Shown here: piece by piece, positions 45,421 through 57,499 of the stretch | How positions within the stretch are numbered: the stretch's first letter is position 1 | How the letters are laid out: each line of letters begins with the position of its first letter | Source of the DNA: Antedon mediterranea | Lineage: Eukaryota > Echinodermata > Crinoidea > Comatulida > Antedonidae | Reading direction: 5' to 3' | DNA length: 64,000 bases | NCBI RefSeq assembly: GCF_964355755.1 | Contig: NC_092674.1 | Coordinates: 14,387,001-14,451,000, forward strand | Notes under the pieces: model-generated | Seen by the model: only the letters and a program-made list of their open reading frames with translations | What the model was told of the DNA's origin: nothing | The model's database searches: none | Position numbers and translations under genes: made by a program

Positions 45421-46939
45421 GACCAATCATAGAACTTACCTATAAAACCAAATAAAAACCAACAATTAACATACAGTTGATGTTTTCTCATCCTGATAAT
45501 CAACACATAATGTAAAAGAGCACATACATCTCATCAGTTGACATAAGGTCAACGGTCAATATTTCAATATACACGTATTATGTAGTCTGTAACATATAAA
45601 TTCAAAGTTGTCCAAACTATTATATTGATGGTTTTTACAAGTAATCAAATTATTTGATAAGTAAAGTTATTTTATTTCATTATAATTTTGAACAATGTAA
45701 TTATAATACTGTAATTAACTAAATCAGACTGGTAAAATCTTACGCTGACCTTAAATAAAATAAATGGCCGGTTAAAAGCAAAACTTATAAAACTTTTAAC
45801 ATTCATTTTGCAAAAACTTGTCAGAATAATACGCAATATTCATTTTGAGGCAATTTATCTGATTTGATCTGCTTCTTTATGTTAGCGATATATAATTTTG
45901 GTTTTTATTTGTCTGGTACTCAGACCCTTGCCACTGCCAATTAATGATTAATGATGTCCCTTTCATTTTATCCTTTACTCTCTATCTATAATATTATGTT
46001 ATGTTTTATTATGAATATGCTTTAATTGCAATGAAAATATTTAGGGGTGTTTGTTTACGTTCGTTAGCATAGACGCACAAAGAAGGGTCAGATGATTTTT
46101 TTGTGAATTGAAATGGTTAAGTTAAACTACTTTTGCATTGTCGAAATAAAAAGTGGTATAATGTGGGCTGGGCCACTTGTATCTGTCTATGCCCTATCCT
46201 GTGGATGAACTGATATTCTCTTATTCTGATGAATAGTAGTTTATTGCCCAAAAAAGAATACTGTAGCCCTAATGATTGCAACTGTGTTGTGACAAATCAT
46301 TGAAGGTCAGCGTAACATTTTAACATTTTACCAGTCATTTATTTTACAGAATTATAATACATTTAAAATAATGCGCACTAGGAAAAATTATCAGAAATAC
46401 CAAACTTTACATATCAATTAATGTGCTTACATTTATGCCCATCGATCTCATAGTTTGAATAATTTATTTAGTATGTCACTTGTTAAATATTGACCTTTGA
46501 CCTATGTCAATTAGTGTAATGATGTATATGCTCTTTTGATTGCATATGATTGATTAAATAAAAATGAATGAATGATAAAACATCACATTCTGTTAAAATG
46601 TTAGTTTTATTTGGTTTTATAGGACATTTTGTGATTGGGCAATATTGACATTTGACCTTTATTTGCACTGGATTTTATTTTATAAGGTGACTGAATAGAT
46701 ACTTATGACCATACAAATGTATTAAATAACCAAATTAAACTTGGTTATAATACATAATACCTTGTTATAATTGGTCAATTTTGAACTTTAACCACTTATA
46801 TCTCGAAAAAGCTTCGTATGCTGATCGATTACTTTTCAAATTCGTAATCTACAGAAGATTCTGGTCTAGAAAAGTTTGTCCCCTTTCGGGTGGTGATTCT
46901 CCCTCCTGCCACTGGACTAGTAGATTATATTTACACATT
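45421..46939. other. Intergenic, no gene seen
   Basis: AT-rich; nothing recognised. Confidence 0.45.
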
Positions 46940-47156
46940 TGACTGACCAACCGACCGATAAACCGACCGAAATTGCTGAACATGTTTAAAAATGTTGACA
47001 ATGTTTAAAAACATTTATATTTTTTTTATTTTACACGTGCGTAGCCTGTCACTTTTGACGTGCTCGTATAACGTAATTTCGATTTTAAAAGTGAATCAAA
47101 TATGATGATATTATTAAAGAAAGTTTGTTAAACAGAAATCGGGCACAAAGAGTGCC
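46940..47156. mobile_element. Fragment of the 36.5-kb TIR-element family
   Basis: Matches 36600-36780 closely (GACCGAAATTGCTGAACATG, ACACGTGCGTAGCCTGTCAC, CAGAAATCGGGCA). Confidence 0.8.
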
Positions 47157-47366
47157 TTATCTACGTTAACTTTTACCCATAATCTTTCACAATCATCATC
47201 TATACATTTTAAAACATTATCAGATGTAACCACTAGTTTTTCTGATAGGAATGACCCAATACCACCCTTTCGTTCCGTTACGTTCTTTTCCAACCCAGTT
47301 ATAACCTTTAATAGAGTCTGCGTTGCTCTCTTTTAAGTGTGTTTTAGCAATACCAAGCAATACCAA
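47157..47366 (-). pseudogene. LINE endonuclease domain relic
   Basis: Minus-strand frames encode GIAKTHLKE, NADSIKGYNWVGKERNGTKG, then after a one-base shift GGIGSFLSEKLVV and DDDCERLWVKV. The order T-x-L, G-Y, R-x-G-x-x-GGG-I-G and E-x-x-W-V matches the start of an apurinic-type endonuclease of non-LTR retrotransposons. About 70 codons remain. Confidence 0.7.
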
Positions 47367-47370
47367 GTAA

Positions 47371-47690
47371 GTGAGTGAGTGGCCGAGCGGTTAAGACAGT
47401 GGAACCGTAATCACGTAGCCATAACATCGGCAGGGGTTCGAGGCTCACTCACTCCATGGTTCTGGTGGTAGAACGAGTCTTCTCGGATAAAGACTATAAA
47501 CCGTAGGTCCAGTGTGCACAACTTGCTTGTGTGCACTTTAAAGAACCTAGTACATCTTTCGAGATGAGTAGGGGGTTACCCCGGTGTATTAGTACATCAC
47601 AGCCACTGATCACCAACTGGGCCCTCTGGGAGATCAGTCTTTGACTGAAGAGGTTACCCAGTATAAAGATAAAACAAACAAACAAATCAA
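47371..47690 (+). mobile_element. tRNA-derived SINE
   Basis: The head (47371-47455) resembles a Leu/Ser-type tRNA: acceptor-like GTGAGTGA pairing with TCACTCAC, an A box around TGGCCGAGCGGTTAAG and a B box GGGTTCGAGGC. A ~200-bp body (CTTCTCGGATAAAGAC, AAAGAACCTAGTAC, GAGTAGGGGGTTACCCCGG) and an AAAC-rich tail (47668-47690) follow. RNA polymerase III would transcribe it from the internal boxes. Confidence 0.8.
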
Positions 47691-49855
47691 TACTCTTATT
47701 ATATAAACGTTTGAATTTCATAAATCCTATGTTTGCTTAAGCAGTTAATACAATTAAAACATATATTTAGGTTATTTGTACCTACTGGTATATTTTTCCT
47801 TTCCTCCTCTTCAGTGCTTTGTTCGTCGCTTTGAAGTTCGAGGATGTATATCGTTGTTTTGAACTAGCTACCTGAAATGTCACATTGGTATCTTGTGCTG
47901 GTTTCCTCTTTGATGATCTAGCTGAATGGCTGTTCTTAACTCGCAGGTGACGATGCGATTTTGTGAACGTAGGTCTGATTTTCATGGTCAAATCAGGGAT
48001 GATACTGCATTGATGTTGTGAAGTAGAACATGAGTTCCATCTTTGGAAAGATGTAATCCTCAACTATTCAGGTTCGTTTGATAATATTTCCATCAAGTAG
48101 CCTAAATGATTCATTCTTATCAATAATTGAACAATTCTCATTTTTGAAAGAAAAATGAATATTGACATAATTTAATTTCTTACAAGTGTGTGATGTCGTA
48201 CCAATTTTTATTTACAATACAAATAATAATACATTTGTTGTACAATAAAGCTTAAGACCCATTACACTATAAGAATTCAGAGTTTTTGTGAAGCTCTTCA
48301 GCTTTGATTTGGTGTTCACGCATAAGTAAACTTTATGAATATGAAATTATCCTAATATTAAATTTTATTATAAACAAATCATGTAAAACTAACAATGTCA
48401 TTTCAGTAAATAACAATAATTAATTAGGGGGCTTCACCGTTATGGATACTGCAGATTCCGCTTTCAAACATAATTTCAAGGAAGCTCTCCACACCATATG
48501 GAGTGAACCTTCCTTGAACAAATAAATCTATTAGGCCATATGATTGTTTGTTGCCTACGTTCCTTGTGTTTTATCGTGCTAATTACTTCATTTACATACA
48601 ACCTGTCCTATTGTTACTGTATATAAGTACTCTAGGCATTGTTTTCTGTTCTGATGATGAGTTTTTTTTTTCAAAACATGTCAAGATATTTTAAGGCAGT
48701 TTGCCTATTTACCAAATGCCTCACAGTCGTTATTTTAACTTAAAAGTTTGGTGGAATCATTCATGATTTATCTAACATATTTTCCTAGAAAACACGAGTC
48801 AAGCCACATCACGCTAATATTGGATGTGATTGACTGATTGGAGGCATCGGTATGGCCAGTATAAATCTTATCTTATTTTGGTGATAAATGGGGTGAAAGG
48901 ACCATTCTTTTTTAGGTTTTCAGAAGCCTGTTGATCGTCACACACACTAGAAAGCAGCTGATTCTGATTAAAAATTATTTTAAAACATGTGGTTTTATAA
49001 TGCAAATTGTTATACCAAGTACAAATTCTAATCATAATAATATAATCATAATATTGATGCTTATACATATCATTGGCACAATTTAATGTGTCAAGAAATC
49101 AAATAAACAATGCAAATAACTTAGGATAATTCAGTCCCTCTAATTGAATTCAACAACAAATAATTTCATGAGATCTGCATAAATATAACACATTTGTTTT
49201 ATAACAATTTGATTGGACGATTGTGGGTCATATGACATTCACTAAATGTACTATAGTATGGCACTGAAATTCAGTTTTATGAATTTATTTTTGTTAGAGA
49301 GAGATTGAGCAACCACACGCTTGAGAAGAGGCCAATGTGTTGATTGATGTAGTGGCCTGTTGTCTATTTGTTCAACTCCATGTCCAAAATTGGAATACTG
49401 CCTTTTTGAATGACATCATTATATGTGTCAGGTACGTGACCTGTCATATGTCAGGTACGTGACCTATGTTAAAGTATTTGTATTACTTTATTCTATTAAA
49501 ACATAGTTTTATCTTGCACTTTTAAAAACATAATTTCAATAGGTTTTCTTTATTGTCCTTTATTAAATATGTCTATATATATAATATATATATATAAATC
49601 CAAAGGCAAATTACTGAAAAAAATGACAATGCTGTGGGTATCAGTGACTGGATCTCAATGGAGATACAAAAAAAAAGCGAAAAGCTAAATCAAAACGATA
49701 AAGTAAACATCCAGAAAAGTTAGCAGAGCTTTCGGGCAACACTAGCCATTCATCAGTGCAATATTTATATTGTTCATACAAATTGTTTATTTGTTGAACT
49801 AAGTTACCATATAACTGCAGTTCATATGGTCTACTGTAGGTTTTCAATAGACACT
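47691..49855. other. 3' of the Death-domain exon; no clear gene
   Basis: Contains a 93-codon basic frame (48063-47782, minus) with no motif and a segment duplicated near the other Death-domain exon (48770-48965). Possible AATAAA signals (minus strand) near 49550 lie ~300 bp past the Death-domain stop. A (TA)n run is at about 49571-49596. Confidence 0.4.
48770..48965 (-). repeat. Segment duplicated near the 63-kb Death-domain exon
   Basis: Matches 63005-63140 (TACTGGCCATACC, CACCAAAA, GAAAACCTAAAA on the minus strand). In both places the segment lies downstream of a Death-domain exon and starts after an AG preceded by pyrimidines, with a short open frame beginning ASENLK. The copy here stops sooner. 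Confidence 0.6.
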
Positions 49856-50118
49856 TTAGACTGTTTCTAGTAATTCAACAATATCCTTTTTCTCAACTGC
49901 AATCAAGGCTTGTATTACTTCCTCTCGTTGGTTCACATCTCTTCCTTGCTTACATCGCCATTGTACCAGTGATTCCATCGTTGCTTCTACAGTCAGTGCT
50001 GAAAACCTTCTCTCATTTTGTGATAGCTCAACATCAGTAATACCAAGATGCCTACAGAAATTCTTCCAATCGGTCATCTTCTCAGAAATTATCAGGAAGT
50101 CCAAGTCTGTTAAGCATT
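49856..50118 (-). CDS. Death-domain terminal exon
   Basis: Follows a strong acceptor (T-rich, TGTGTTTTTACAG) and ends with TAA at 49858-49856; about 87 codons. The peptide has the six-helix Death fold signature: DLDFLIISEKM, W-K-N-F-C-R-H-LGI (the conserved W and L-G), ELSQNE, ESLVQWRCKQG and VIQALIAVEKKDIVELLE. Death domains pair with one another in apoptosis and innate immune signalling. As the last exon it puts the domain at the protein C-terminus. Related to, but well diverged from, the exon at 63596-63273; they may be one gene with two domains or tandem paralogs. Confidence 0.85.
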
Positions 50119-50215
50119 CTGTAAAAACACATTTAATTGACTTAATAAAAAAAAACACATTTTGGTTGCTTTTCTTCAAACATTGAGGTGCTGAAATTAA
50201 GCAGCATTTTATTTA

Positions 50216-50836
50216 CTAGATGGTACGCTCGCTTCGCTCGCGTACCATCTAGGTCGTACCCACAGATGGTTCTCGAATACATAATAATTTCAGCGTTAAA
50301 AAACTGACGATTTCAAATGTACGTACAATAATACATGTCGTTTACACAGGAACGAATACATAGACACTGATTTATGTACTCAACAAAAATTAGCACCCTG
50401 GGAATTACTTCCGAAAGAGAAACTTGTCAAAAAATGAGACCAATTGTTTAAGTCAAATTTAAACAAACTTAATTTGTGTTTTGAAATAATAATGTAACAT
50501 TAGGGTTGAGGGATGGGGAAGAGGATGGGTGCAAAGAGGAACAATTTTTAAATATATTCTTTATCCATTTAGTAACAAAATATTAATTGTTTTCATGTTT
50601 TAAAAATAATATACCACTAAACACAGTAAAACATTGCGATGTAATACTTTGTTGAAACTATCAGTATCACTGTCCTAGTAGATTGAAATAGCAGTACATG
50701 TAACGATACATCACTACGACGTGTATGTTTATATAATGTAAAACAATTTGTGAAAACCACCTCTATTCGGGGAAAATCATAAAGTCGATTTAATCGTCAA
50801 TAAATATTAAATTATCTAACTCAACTGAATTAGTAG
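50216..50836 (-). mobile_element. Helitron-like element, 5' part missing
   Basis: The 3' end (minus strand) is an 11-bp perfect stem, AGATGGTACGC and inverse, closing on CTAG followed by T at 50215. Homologous to 61466-62020, then jumps to the part at ~62545-62640 and ends; internal deletion and 5' truncation. Confidence 0.7.
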
Positions 50837-50952
50837 GCCTAATGGTTTTCAATTGTTTCTTAGAGCCAAGTCATACTTAAGTTGGTTCCTACCCTACCCA
50901 CCAAAGTTGTTGTGCGTTTATGATGCACCGTAGGCATATCAAGCTCTACAAT

Positions 50953-51440
50953 ACGGGGCGCCGTTTGGGACATTGCTAATTTTGTCGAAATATTACAATT
51001 TTGTCTACACATAATTAATTTTGTCAATACAAAATTCATTTTGTCAACACAAAATTCAACAAAAAAAAATTCAAAATTCATTTTGTGTTGACAAAATGTA
51101 TTCTGTGTGGACGAAATTCATTTTGTCTCGACAAAATTAATACTGTGTAAACAAAATTAATTCTGTGTAAACAAAAGTCATTCTGTGTAGACAAAATTAA
51201 TTCTGTGTTGACAAAATTAATTTTGTGTAGACAAAATTCATTCTGTAACGACAAAAATCATTTTGTGGCGACAAAATTCATTCTGTAACGAAAATTCTGT
51301 GTAGACAAAATTCATTTTGTGGCGACAAAATGTATTCTGTGTAGACAAAATTTATTCTGTGTAGACAAAACTTATTCTGTGTAGACAAAATTCATTCTGT
51401 GTAGAAAAAATTCATTTTGTCGCGACAAAATGAATTTTGT
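50953..51440 (+). repeat. Left arm of an inverted array, ~20-bp units
   Basis: Begins ACGGGGCGCCGT, then GCTAATTTTGTCGAAATATT, then ~20 units of the type ACAAAATTCATTCTGTGTAG. The same sequence in reverse orientation is at 60409-60755. Probably the TIRs of a larger element or two inverted short elements. Units abut without spacers. Confidence 0.85.
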
Positions 51441-51448
51441 TAGCCTAG

Positions 51449-51506
51449 CCTACTCAAGCGTGGGACAAAACGTTTTTTAAAACATTTTGTCCCACGCTTG
51501 AGTAGG
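51449..51506. repeat. Long hairpin, 24-bp stem
   Basis: CCTACTCAAGCGTGGGACAA and four further bases pair with their inverse (one mismatch) across a 10-nt A/T loop. It directly follows the left ~20-bp-unit array. Confidence 0.9.
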
Positions 51507-51916
51507 CTCGGTTTTAACATTTAAATTAGAAGGCGGAGTTTAAACGTGAAAAGGGCAAGACAGGGTGAAGCTATAAATGATGACAGCGCGCGAATCTTTG
51601 ACATTTGTTATTGGTTCAGTTATTATGGCTGAGCATGCCTCCGTCTCTATTGCTATCATATTAACCTATTTTATAATATCAGGGACCCCTGAAAATATCA
51701 GATATGATCAGTATTCATACTTTGACAATTTAATATCTACGTCGTCAGTAATAATTATTATTATAATGTATTCTATATTAAAAAAATCGGAAAATGGTTT
51801 TTATAGAGCCCTGCTTATTATACTTAAGTAAAATTGTAGTAATGGGGCTATTCAAAATTTTGTCGTTTAAAATATTATTTATTATTCTTATAAAATGTAT
51901 ATACTTTATTTTAAAA
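51507..51916. other. Interior of the inverted-array element, no recognised gene
   Basis: Holds an 84-codon hydrophobic frame (51577-51831, plus) with one predicted membrane stretch near its middle and another near the end; no homologue recognised, coding doubtful. Confidence 0.3.
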
Positions 51917-51920
51917 TTAA

Positions 51921-52156
51921 AGATGTATTGTCTCCCAAAATCATGAAAAATAAAGATTTTTAAAATCGGACTTTGAATAGGCCATTATGCAGTTTTAATG
52001 AAGTTGTTCACTTCCATAAGAAAAAAGAACGGGGAAAAATTATTTCACCTATAAAAAGACAAAATAAACAGTTAAATTACCCAAAAACTCATTGGCTTCC
52101 AGACAATTTGACCATTTTTTGCTTTAAATTACATTTTTTCAGGGGACAATATATCT
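51921..52156. mobile_element. TTAA-flanked MITE (236 bp)
   Basis: TTAA at 51917-51920 and 52157-52160. TIRs AGATGTATTGTCTCCC and inverted AGATATATTGTCCCCT match the ends of the larger elements at 2498-5322 and 8702, so it is a small derivative of that family. Confidence 0.85.
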
Positions 52157-52329
52157 TTAAGATAATAATAGTCATTGCAGAAATAATGATGCTGAAAGCT
52201 GTCCGTTATTTGAAAAAAAAACATTTAAAGAACTGACTACAAAAGATTGCTCACGTTAGTTTTATATAACAGTCATCCACCCTACGAAACCTAATAACCT
52301 TTAACCTACAGTACACAGCAAAATTTGAA

Positions 52330-53866
52330 ATTCTAAGCAAGAAAAAAAAATCTTGTTTTAAGAAAAAATTCTTAAAATAAGTATTTTTTTTCTTGTCAAG
52401 ATTTAAAATTACTTAAAACAAGAAATAATTTTCTAGAAAAGACACATTTTCTTAAATTAAGTTTTGCAATATTCTTGAAAATGCTTATTACAAGAAATAT
52501 TTTACTTAAAATAAGAAGTCAATATCATTCTCTTCTTATTAAGAATAGTTTTGCTTAAAACAAGATTTGAAAATACTTAATTTGAAAAGTATTTTACTTA
52601 AAATAAGAAATCTATATTATATTTATCCCTATCAAGAATAATTTTTCTTAAATCAAGATTGATGAATTATAAAAATTACTTAAAACAATCAATATTTTTC
52701 TAGGTAAGACAAAGTTTCTTAAATTAGGTTTCGCAATAGTCTTGAAAATACTTGTTTTGAGAAATATTTTACTTAAAATAAGAAGTCAATTTCACACTAC
52801 CCTTATCAAGATTATTTTTACTTGAATCAAGATTCGCAATATTCTTGAAAATGCTTATTACAAGAAATATTTTACTTAAAATAAGAAGTCAATATCATTC
52901 TCTTCTTATTAAGAATAGTTTTGCTTAAAACAAGATTTGAAAATACTTAATTTGAAAAGTATTTTACTTAAAATAAGAAATCAATATTATATTTATCCCT
53001 ATCAAGAATAATTTTTCTTAAATCAAGATTGATGAATTCTAAAAATTACTTAAAACAATAAATATTTTTCTAGGTAAGACAAAGTTTCTTAAATTAGGTT
53101 TCGCAATATTCTTAAAAATACTTATTTTGAGAAATGTTTTACTTAAAATAAGAAGTCAATATCATACTATCTTATCAAGACTATTTTTGCTTAAATTGAG
53201 ATTCGCAATATTTTAAAAAATACTTATTTTGAGAAATGTTTTACTTAAAATAAGAAGTCAATATCATACTATCTTATCAAGACTATTTTTACTTGAATCA
53301 AGATTTGCAATATTCTTAAAAATACTTATTTCGAGAAATGTTTTACTTAAAATAAGAAGTCAATATCATACTATCTTATCAAGACTATTTTTGCTTAAAT
53401 TGAGATTCGCAATATTTTAAAAAATACTTATTTTGAAAAATGTTTTACTTAAAATAAGAAGTCAATATCATACTATCCTATCAAGACTATTTTTGCTTGA
53501 ATTCAGATTCGCAATATTCTGATTTTGAGAAATGTTTTACTTAAAATAAGAAGTCAATATCATACTATCTTATCAAGACTATTTTTACTTGAATCAAGAT
53601 TCGCAATATTCTTTAAAATACTTATTTTGAGAAATGTTTTACTTAAAATAAGAAGTCAATATCATACTATCTTATCAAGACTATTTTTGCTTAAATTGAG
53701 ATTCGCAATATTTTAAAAAATACTTATTTTGAGAAATGTTTTACTTAAGATAAGAAGTCAATATCATACTATATCCTATCAAGACTATTTTTGCTTGAAT
53801 TGAAGTCAATTCTATTTTAATATTCTGAAAAATACTTATTTTGAGAAATGTTTTACTTAAAATAGA
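52330..53866. repeat. Left subterminal array (~102-bp units)
   Basis: Units such as TACTTATTTTGAGAAATG, TTTTACTTAAAATAAGAAGT, ATCTTATCAAGACTATTT and GATTCGCAATATT repeat at ~102 bp from ~53100 to 53860. A larger duplication of ~359 bp (from ~52472 and ~52831) lies to the left. Confidence 0.9.
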
Positions 53867-54610
53867 TTGTCATCCTTATATTCACACAACGGTAGAGCAG
53901 TTAGCACTTCAGTTTCAACTGATGAAAGAATCTGGGTAATCAAACTGTTTGTGCTTTGAATAATCGATTGCACTGCAACCTAAAGAAAATAATATTGATT
54001 TAATATTTTTTATATTCAAGTTTTAATATGTTTAAAAACTAAGTTGTGCTTTAGTTGGGGAGCTATGCAGCCTAACAAAAAAAATGTTATTTGTAACAAT
54101 GAAATTGGTCACAAAAAAATGCAACATAAACTTAGAGTGTATAATGCCTAGGCCTAGGCCTAGTACCCAAGTCCTATAGTTACTATAGTTAATAGTCCTG
54201 TATAATAACAGTACCAGCAAGGCCTAGGAAATAGACGTATTTCTCTAATAAAAAATAGTTTAAAATGCATAATTGTTGTAATTTTAAAGCAAAATGGCTT
54301 ACCTGTGGAATCTTGTTTCTCTCCTTTAATTTTAGTAGAAAGAAATCAGCATTTTTTATACTATTATCTGCTTGTTCATCCTCTAGTTAGTAGGCCTTCT
54401 TGCTGAGCATCAACAAGATAATTAATATTAAACAATCATTAACAGTATAACAATACTAGAATTATCACTACTACTATCGTCAGTTGATAAATCATCCCCG
54501 TTATAATAGTTTTTTTCTTCATTAACTTCGTCAGTCTCCTAGTCTAGGCCTAGTTCTACTTCATCCTCAATTGGCATCCTCGTTTTCTCCAGGCATACTT
54601 ATATACTGAT
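53867..54610 (-). pseudogene. Gene A of the 7.0-kb element, relic
   Basis: Minus-strand exons read with canonical splice sites: an acidic stretch (ETDEVNEE, GDDLSTDDSSS) at ~54540-54440; an exon ending 54303 (DNSIKNADFFLLKLKERNK then IPQ) with donor CAG/GTAAGC; and an exon from 53979 (acceptor TTTTCTTTAG; VAVQSIIQSTNSLITQILSS then VETEVL) running into the left array, which truncates it. The FxLKLKExxxxPQ-V pattern recalls uncharacterised animal proteins often linked to repeats; that link is from memory and unverified. Function unknown. Confidence 0.45.
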
Positions 54611-54921
54611 GTTTCCATCGTCAACTGCAGGAGGTTGCCGATTGTTATACTCGTCCTTAAAATGGCGTCTTATGACATGCTTGTAAAACGAATTGTAAAT
54701 TCCAAAGCTTGCCGGGCAGCGAACCACCAATTCCACATGTTACTCGAAAATTCGGAGTATTTCCATGAATTGAATTATAATGCCTTAGCAAATAGGGTAG
54801 CAAATACTGTACCTACTTCAGTTTACTGGCACCAACTTATCGCTTTTTTTCGGACTGCAACAAACATGTGTCATTATTATTGTCTGTCGTATTACTGTTG
54901 GTCCAGACGTTTTATAGATTT

Positions 54922-54961
54922 GCTTTAACCACCATGGAGGTTTATACCTCCATGCTTTAAC
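54922..54961. mobile_element. Micro-hairpin insertion (24 bp) with perfect 8-bp duplication
   Basis: GCTTTAAC at 54922-54929 and 54954-54961 flank 24 bp (CACCATGGAGGTTTATACCT then CCAT), a hairpin with 9-bp arms once the first G of the right repeat is counted. Arms match the hairpin at 3211-3247. Confidence 0.6.
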
Positions 54962-55187
54962 GTTAAGCAGTATAATGACCTTATACATTCTGGGTAAAAG
55001 GCCAGCGATAATAGTTGAAAAACAACACTGTGTGTGGTCGATGACCTAGCTCCCGGCGGGATCATGGCCAACGGTTTTTTAAAGTAATCATTCAAAATCT
55101 AGAGTTTGTAAGTACTGTAAAAGACACCTTTCATCGCAATTTATATATTAAATGCTTCAATAGGCCTAGTAAGATTAGTCTAATATA

Positions 55188-57264
55188 ATGTCGAAGGAAG
55201 ACGCTTTGTTGAAGATCCGAGAAATAGATGAAGAAGTGGCCAACATTTTAACAGGTTCGTAGGCCTAATAATTATATTTTAATCTACCAGCAGTCTAGGC
55301 CTAGCCTAGGCTCCTTCCTATTTAGTAATACTGTAGGCCTGGAACTAGTAGGTCTAGGCTAGCCTACTATGCCTGTACTGACGGACAGGTGTATAGGTTT
55401 AGCTTAGCATTTTAGTTCAGACATTGACAGAGGGGACAAATATTGTCGGACCTATTTCAGCTAGGTATAAGGAAGGCATAATAGATAATACAATTATAAT
55501 GTAACAGTAATATTTTGCAATGTAGCCATGAAATATCTACGAAGGATTATATTATATACACATATTCCAATGAGAAATATAATGACATTTAAAAACACTT
55601 CTTTATATTTAATTAATTGTACACACTAAGTAATCCCCGAAGTGATCACATCGATATTGAAACTTAATGTTTTTAACTCTAAATTTTTAAAAAAACATAC
55701 TAAAAAAACAAACAAAAAACATACGTACTGCATAACTAAAATTGTTATATTAAATTTCTTTTTTTATCTTAAATTATTTGTTAGGTAATTGAAGAAGTTC
55801 GAAGGATACTAATTATTACTAGGCAAAGAGGAATGAAATACAAAAGAAAGCTTTTTAAAAAAGTGCTTAGCAAATTTTTCCAAAGAAGAGAATAATATAG
55901 TTTATTTTGGTATTTTAAAGAGAAACACCAGTCCTCCATCTGGTAAGTACAGTGTATGTTTTTGTACTTTTATCTATTCATAAATATTTTTATAATGGAC
56001 CAATGGTAGTGAGGAAAATACGTGTACATATTGTGTACGTATTTTTAACAGCTTGGTTCGACTCAAGCTAGTGTCATTTGACAACTAAAATTAAATAAAT
56101 GACTTATGAATATTAATTTTTGACATATTAATGCTCTCCTGGCCAGCCCACCCTTTCCCCTTCCTTTTACATTGACCACCTACAAAACTGTAGGCTACAT
56201 TATTAAAAATTTGAGCTACAGTATATCAAGTTTATGTCCATACATTATTCCACTCATTTAAATAAATTTATATAATATAATGTTTTCAATTTGTTATTTT
56301 TGGTTAGGTTCAAAGATAACCCATATGTTGTCAAATCTGTCAAACATATTTGTTGGGAAAAACTCATCAAAAAAAGTCTGCCGACCTTGAAGGTATTTAG
56401 TGTTTAAAAAAATTTAAAATACAAGTAACATTATGTACATTAAAAAAAAATATCTTAAAGTGTTTTTTTAAAATCAAATTTATCTTAGCTTAAAATTCGA
56501 GGTATATACTATGTTTACAATAATTTATTAAAATCAAACAATTAAACAAAATTTACAATTAATTGTATGATTGTTATTATAAACATTGATACAGAATAAA
56601 AACATCAATCAGGATTGAGCACCGTTTTGCCTAAATAGTAATATTAAAAATAAATTTAGACCTTAATAATTTAACTAAAAATAATAGATACAGCCAGGCC
56701 TGTCTTTGGGATCGGTATAAACAGGGCAAAGTTTGTGATTAAAAAGTTCAAATGCATATTCCACCCACCCTTATGTCTTATAATGTAAAATTATTCTTAC
56801 CACCGTTCTAATATTGCGTCATGTTTTTGTGTTTACCGCCCCAGATATAGGACTCTAAAACCACACCGTACCCAATTAGTTGATGATGTTACACATATTT
56901 TAAATACAGTAATAACTAAAACTATATTAATCTCTTTTCATTTTTAGGAACATGAATAAAGATCCAGAATCCTGGTCTTCACGCCGATCAGGTAATATGC
57001 CGGTATTGCTTTTGGACACAGAAATGGCCTACATTAAAGTTTAGCAAACAATTCTAACTACAAAGAAAGCAAAATTAGATGAGGCTCTAGTTACTCTCCT
57101 CTCCACTTTTTACCTTCTGGATTTCGATTATCCAAAATGAAAAGAAGTAGGCCTCACTATCCTTTAACAGTTAGTGATTTGTGATGAAAACACACCTGTA
57201 CACTTGACAAAGGCTGTTGAATCATCATTAGTATACATTAATAAATTTAAAGACACCTAATAGT
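55188..57264 (+). pseudogene. Gene B of the 7.0-kb element, relic
   Basis: Plus-strand exon-like blocks: 55188-55254 (ATG; MSKEDALLKIREIDEEVANI) with donor CAG/GTTCGT; 55795-55942 (EEVRRILIITRQRG), frame broken, donor CTG/GTAAGT; 56308-56392 (NPYVVKSVKHICWEKLIKKS); and 56948 onward (DPESWSSRR, then LDEALVTLLSTFYLLDFDYP). The last block has in-frame stops at 57042, 57138 and 57165 before its end near 57264. The C-terminal LLxTFYLLDxDYPK motif resembles uncharacterised SAM-domain-associated proteins of fish and invertebrates (memory, unverified). It is a dead copy; function unknown. Confidence 0.45.
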
Positions 57265-57499
57265 TTAAAGCCCAGGTGCGGGAGAAGAATTTTACGAAAT
57301 TTGTATTTTACCATTTTAATGTTTTTAAGTTTTCTTTTGATGGCATTTTATTATTAATAAAAACAAGTTTGTTTTAAAGAAGTTGTATATATTATTGTAC
57401 CTAATGTCATGTAAATTGTAGTTCTTAATGAAAATAACAGTATTGTTAATATTATGTTTTATAACATTCTTGAATTTATTTGTTTAAGTAAAATATTAC

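Noticed and set aside
47371-47455. Functional tRNA gene
   Set aside because: A and B boxes are present, but the anticodon arm is poor and a SINE body with A-rich tail follows; taken as the SINE head.
47494-47721. 75-codon minus-strand frame
   Set aside because: Antisense of the SINE body.
47782-48063. 93-codon basic minus-strand frame
   Set aside because: Rich in S, K, R and T with no recognised domain; splice-like sites nearby are weak and no paralogous copy supports it.
51000-51440. CRISPR-like regular repeats
   Set aside because: Units abut without unique spacers and the sequence is eukaryotic; it is a tandem array in a TIR arm.
53229-53716. Two 63-codon frames in the left array
   Set aside because: Translation of the ~102-bp tandem unit; identical peptides repeat with the units.
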